Assembly (NCBI GenBank): GCA_020849855.1
Contig: JADZFO010000006.1
Span: 7,982-71,981 of the forward strand
Reading direction: 5' to 3'
Length of the DNA stretch: 64,000 nucleotides
From: a bacterium
Lineage (GTDB): Bacteria; 4484-113; JAFGCY01
Within the stretch, counting starts at the first letter, position 1. Every line of letters starts with the position of its first letter. Of the stretch, positions 61,036 to 64,000 are shown one piece after another. A model generated the notes under the pieces. The model made no database searches. It worked only from the letters and a program-made list of their open reading frames with translations, and was not told the DNA's origin. The position numbers were made by a program, and so were the translations under genes.

Positions 61036-62050
61036 GGAACTCGTCTGGAGCATCCTCCGTAGTCCCTTCTATCGTGGAGTTGACAAGGTTGGCACCCTGC
61101 TTCGACACGATTGCCTTGTGCCCCAGAAGTTCTGGCCCGATTTCCATCCAGCTGACAGCAAGCGCGGCCGTCCCTCGGAGCGGTTTTTTTTGTTGCGCGG
61201 ACTAGTCTGCAGCCCGTACTGGATGGTCACCAGCAGGAAGATCTATAACAGTGACCCGATGCCCCTGCTCTGCCGGGGGTGCTTCGAAACGCCGGTGTAC
61301 CAGCGTGTTGACGTAACAAGGAATGGCCAGCACTATGAGATTGCTGCTGGTGAAGATTGTCCTGGAGTACCGATTGGAACCGTTCGAGCCAAATGGCTCG
61401 AAGAACAGGTCCTGAATCGCCTGATAGAGCACGCGGTCCAGGCTGGGCCAGCTGCACTGCTACCGCGCGTGCGCAAGGCGCAGCAGAGCTCTATCGAGAA
61501 GCTTGAAGAGCAGATTGCTGAGCAGGAATTTTTCCTGGACAAAGTTCGTTCGAGGAGTGTTAAGGCCGGACGGCATTTGCTTCAGGCTTACGAAAAGGAG
61601 ATGGGCCAGTCCCTGATCGATTCGCTTAACGCCGAGCACAAGGCCGCCAAGCTGGAGCATGTGCGCACAGCAGAGAAGATTGCGCTGCTTCAACAGGAAC
61701 TGGACCAAGCCAGGAAAGCGAAGCCGGAGAAGTGCGAGATCCTGCAGATCAACCTGATCGAAGAGCTCGTCAGGAAAGGCCACATGGCAGAAGTGCGTAA
61801 ACTGCTGCTAGTGCTGGTGGACCGCATCGAACTGCGTCTGTACCGTCTTGCCGACCAGTCGCACAAGAAGAAGTACGGCACCATATCCATCCTGCTCAAA
61901 GCGCCTTACTGGGCACCTAACCCCGAAGGTCAATGGCCCGATAATATTGAATCGCTTCTGCCAGATGCGGGATCTCAATGTGCTCGCTGCCGGCAAGATC
62001 AGCAATCGTCCGGGAGACCTTGCGGATGCGTTCGTAGGCGCGGGCGCTGA
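61034..62050 (+). pseudogene. Remnant of a large serine recombinase (C-terminal part only)
   Basis: The frame opens inside a recombinase domain (VWSILRSPFYRGVDKVGTLL, DCLVPQKFWPDF). It continues through KRGRPSERFFLLRGLVCSPY into the zinc-ribbon region and a long coiled coil (IEKLEEQIAEQEFFLDKVRS), as in large serine recombinases. The N-terminal catalytic resolvase domain is absent and the expected zinc Cys pair CGHC reads CSPY. The frame also runs 134 bases into the yifB 3' end. It is therefore a decayed mobile-element fragment. Confidence 0.78.
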
Positions 62051-63752
62051 GGCCCAGGCGTTCGACGGCGCGGGTCAGCAGGGCCTGGCCGGCTTCGTCG
62101 AGCGCGCAGAAGGCCCTGACCTGCCTGGAGCTAAGCGCGGCGTTGGTCAGATGCAGGCTGGCCTGCTGGCGGTACTGCAGGTGCAGCGAGCCGCCGCTGC
62201 CGAGGCTGGCAGCTGAACCGGCGGCGCTGGTGCTGTCCTGGCGCGGTGCCCATTCGCTGGCCGCGATGCGCCTGCGCTGCATCTCCCGCGCCGCCATGAC
62301 CCGCAGCTTTATCGCGTGGCTGGTTTCGATGCCGTTGACCTGCAGCGCCGCGGGCGCTGATGCAGCCGCAGCTTCCTTTGGATACTGCGGCAATGAGTCG
62401 TCAAAGCGCCCCTCCGCAGCGCTGCCGGCTTCAGCGGGCCGCTCAGCCACGGCGCCTGCCACCGCGGCCGAGCCCGCGGCAAAGAGGGCTGCTGACCCTA
62501 GCGCTGCCTGCTCCTGCCTGCTGCGGCTGAGCCGGCGCGGCTCATCGGCCACCAGCTTCTCCACCGACAGGCGCGAGACTTCGAGGGTCATATCGATGCG
62601 GTCCAGCAGCGGCCCGGAGAGGCGCTGGCGGTAGTTCAGGATCGCCCCCATACTGCACGTACACTTATGTGCTACATCGCTATAGTATCCGCAGGGGCAG
62701 GGGTTCATGGCCCCGATGAGCATGAAGCGCGAGGGGAATGTCAGGCTGAGGTGCGCGCGGCTGATGGTCACCTGCCCGTCCTCCAGGGGCTGGCGCAGGG
62801 TCTCCAGCAGGGTGCGGCTCATCTCGGGCATCTCGTCGATAAAGAGGACGCCCTGATGCGCCAGACTTATCTCCCCGGGGCGCGGCACGGTGCCGCCGCC
62901 GATGACGCCCGGGATGGAGGCGGTATGGTGCGGTGCGCGGTAAGGCCGGCTGGTGACCAGGCCGACACTGGGGTCGAGCAGGCCGGCGACGCTGTAGATG
63001 CGCGTCACCTCAAGGGCCTCGTCTTCGCTGAGGTCGGGCAGGATGCCGGGCAGGCGGCCGGCGAGCATGGTTTTGCCGGACCCCGGCGGGCCGACCATCA
63101 GCAGGTTATGGCCCCCGGCCGCCGCGACCTCCAGGGCGCGCTTGGCATGCTCCTGGCCTTTCACGTCTGCGAAGTCCTTCTCCATCCGCGCGTTGCTCAG
63201 CAGCTCGCCGATGGCGCGGATCGGCGCCGGCTGGATCTCGGTATAGCCCCGGGCCCAGGAGACACACTGTGCGAGGTGCTCAATGGGAATCACCTCCAGG
63301 CCTTCAATGACTGCCGCCTCTGAGGCGTTCTGAGCCGGGATGACAATCCCGCGCAGGCCCAGCTCCCGCGCTTTGAGCGCCATGGGTAACACCCCTGGCA
63401 CGGGACGCAGGCTGCCATCCAGGCTGAGCTCGCCAGCGATTAGATAGCCCGCCAGTTCCGCCGGGTCGCACTGCCCATTGGCGCAGAGGATGGCCAGAGC
63501 AATCGGCAGGTCGAAGGCCGGGCCCTCCTTGCGCAGGTCCGCCGGCGCCAGATTAACCACGATCTTTGCATTGGGCCATTCGAGATCAGAGTTCTTGATT
63601 GCGCTTTCAACCCGCTCCTGGGCCTCCTTCAGCGAAGCATCCGGCAGGCCGACAATGACAATCTTCGTCAGCATCGGGCGCAGGTCACACTCCACCTCCA
63701 CCGGGAAGGCTTCCAGACCAATCAGCGAAACAGCCCTGATACGAGCCAACAT
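61917..63752 (-). CDS. yifB: YifB/ComM Mg-chelatase-like AAA+ ATPase
   Basis: The 611-residue ATPase has an N-terminal Lon-protease-like fold (RIRAVSLIGLEAFPVEVECD, DLRKEGPAFDLPIALAIL). The Walker A is VGPPGSGKTMLAG (about residue 216), followed by GEISLAHQGVLFIDEMPEM, a zinc-type CPCGYYSD and the C-terminal Mg_chelatase helical domain (SARAYERIRKVSRTIADLAG). ComM relatives are branch-migration helicases in natural transformation. An insertion of about 70 Ala-rich residues lies near 420-490. ATG 63752 sits 6 bases after TATGCT; the transcript is probably leaderless. Confidence 0.94.
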   Translation of the reverse strand: MLARIRAVSLIGLEAFPVEVECDLRPMLTKIVIVGLPDASLKEAQERVESAIKNSDLEWPNAKIVVNLAPADLRKEGPAFDLPIALAILCANGQCDPAELAGYLIAGELSLDGSLRPVPGVLPMALKARELGLRGIVIPAQNASEAAVIEGLEVIPIEHLAQCVSWARGYTEIQPAPIRAIGELLSNARMEKDFADVKGQEHAKRALEVAAAGGHNLLMVGPPGSGKTMLAGRLPGILPDLSEDEALEVTRIYSVAGLLDPSVGLVTSRPYRAPHHTASIPGVIGGGTVPRPGEISLAHQGVLFIDEMPEMSRTLLETLRQPLEDGQVTISRAHLSLTFPSRFMLIGAMNPCPCGYYSDVAHKCTCSMGAILNYRQRLSGPLLDRIDMTLEVSRLSVEKLVADEPRRLSRSRQEQAALGSAALFAAGSAAVAGAVAERPAEAGSAAEGRFDDSLPQYPKEAAAASAPAALQVNGIETSHAIKLRVMAAREMQRRRIAASEWAPRQDSTSAAGSAASLGSGGSLHLQYRQQASLHLTNAALSSRQVRAFCALDEAGQALLTRAVERLGLSARAYERIRKVSRTIADLAGSEHIEIPHLAEAIQYYRAIDLRG

Positions 63753-63758
63753 GCGTAT

Positions 63759-63787
63759 AGCATAACAAGTAACAAGTACAAATACAA
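63759..63787 (-). promoter_or_regulatory. Promoter for leaderless yifB (TTGTAT-N17-TATGCT)
   Basis: On the minus strand TTGTAT, 17 bases and TATGCT (extended -10 TGTTATGCT) end 6 bases before ATG 63752. Two ACAAGTA direct repeats fill the spacer on the plus strand and could bind a regulator. The rest of the 210-base gap to 63963 holds nothing I can name. Confidence 0.55.
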
Positions 63788-63962
63788 GCTTATTGCATGA
63801 GTATTTTTGTCTTTTGTTAGGTTTATCAGTCCTTTGTCAATTTCAGGCAGCCTCTCTGCGGCCGTCTTCTGGGCTAGTTGTAGTTGCTAAATAGGTTGTT
63901 CACTCGGGTGACGGCTGAGAGACTGTTGGTTGCGAAGACACCAGTCAAGCCGGAGCACCCGA

Positions 63963-64000
63963 ATGAACATACACAGTTTAGCGAAAACCACGCCTGCGCA
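63963..64000 (+). CDS. First codons of a probable IS481-type transposase (cut by window end)
   Basis: The last 38 bases encode MNIHSLAKTTPA after GGAG. IS481-family transposases commonly start MNxHxxA[RK]TTP, so this may be the left end of such an element. Only 12 residues are visible, so the call is tentative. Upstream TGTTCACTCGGGTGACGG could be part of a terminal repeat. Confidence 0.4.
   Translation, partial: MNIHSLAKTTPA

Noticed and set aside
60710-61147. Independent 145-codon minus-strand gene
   Set aside because: Its useful part is the frame-shifted N-terminal piece of the decayed B copy; the rest is antisense to the recombinase fragment.
61034-62050. Intact serine recombinase
   Set aside because: The catalytic resolvase domain is missing, the zinc ribbon is degraded and the frame runs into yifB antisense.

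Overview
The window is a GC-rich bacterial chromosome segment that codes on both strands and contains no rRNA or tRNA that I can see. The host is a diderm with LPS-type outer-membrane assembly (an LptD-like barrel). It also has DivIVA and YggT and, judging from several start sites, frequent leaderless transcription. That mix would suit a diderm lineage near the Terrabacteria, but the phylum cannot be fixed from this sequence alone.

Layout. 1-12.2 kb (minus strand): a truncated ankyrin-repeat membrane protein, then a complete F-type ATP synthase operon. The operon has two extra ORFs between its F1 genes and a very His-rich subunit a, and is preceded by atpI/atpZ-like genes, divIVA and yggT. 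12.2-33.9 kb: housekeeping and envelope genes, namely a large unknown protein, a TIG-repeat lipoprotein, deoC, a dockerin/PKD lipoprotein, a CorC/HlyC-type CBS protein, ybeY, a secreted retropepsin-like protein, a double-length CsrA, a receiver-domain protein, lptD, a nucleotidyltransferase-fold protein and small secreted proteins. 33.9-38.7 kb: six tandem paralogous secreted coiled-coil proteins. They lie in four transcription units, each preceded by a match to the general-stress sigma promoter pattern GTTT-N13/14-GGGTAT. 38.7-45.6 kb: rtcB, then a two-gene module (polytopic membrane protein plus anchored extracytoplasmic protein) present twice in tandem.

45.6-58.8 kb: an apparent 11-gene operon for nitrous oxide respiration. 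An Rrf2 regulator leads it, followed by a GltD-like flavoprotein with Fe-S domains, a Rieske protein, cytochrome b, a pentaheme cytochrome c, nosZ, nosB, nosD, nosF, nosL, nosY and a Ric/hemerythrin-type protein. The set reads as a quinol-to-N2O chain with copper-site assembly and damage repair. 58.9-64 kb: fabH, a decayed inverted copy of the 41-45 kb extracytoplasmic gene, a fragment of a large serine recombinase, yifB/comM, and at the right edge what looks like the first codons of an IS481-type transposase. Remnants on the right and homologous modules on both sides suggest the nos region was built or moved by recombination.

The strongest leads are the stress-promoter secreted family, the single-chain CsrA, the recurrent TANNNT-N6-start leaderless architecture (including a symmetric divergent promoter), the unusual ATP synthase operon, and the nos/bc supercluster with its flanking duplicated modules.
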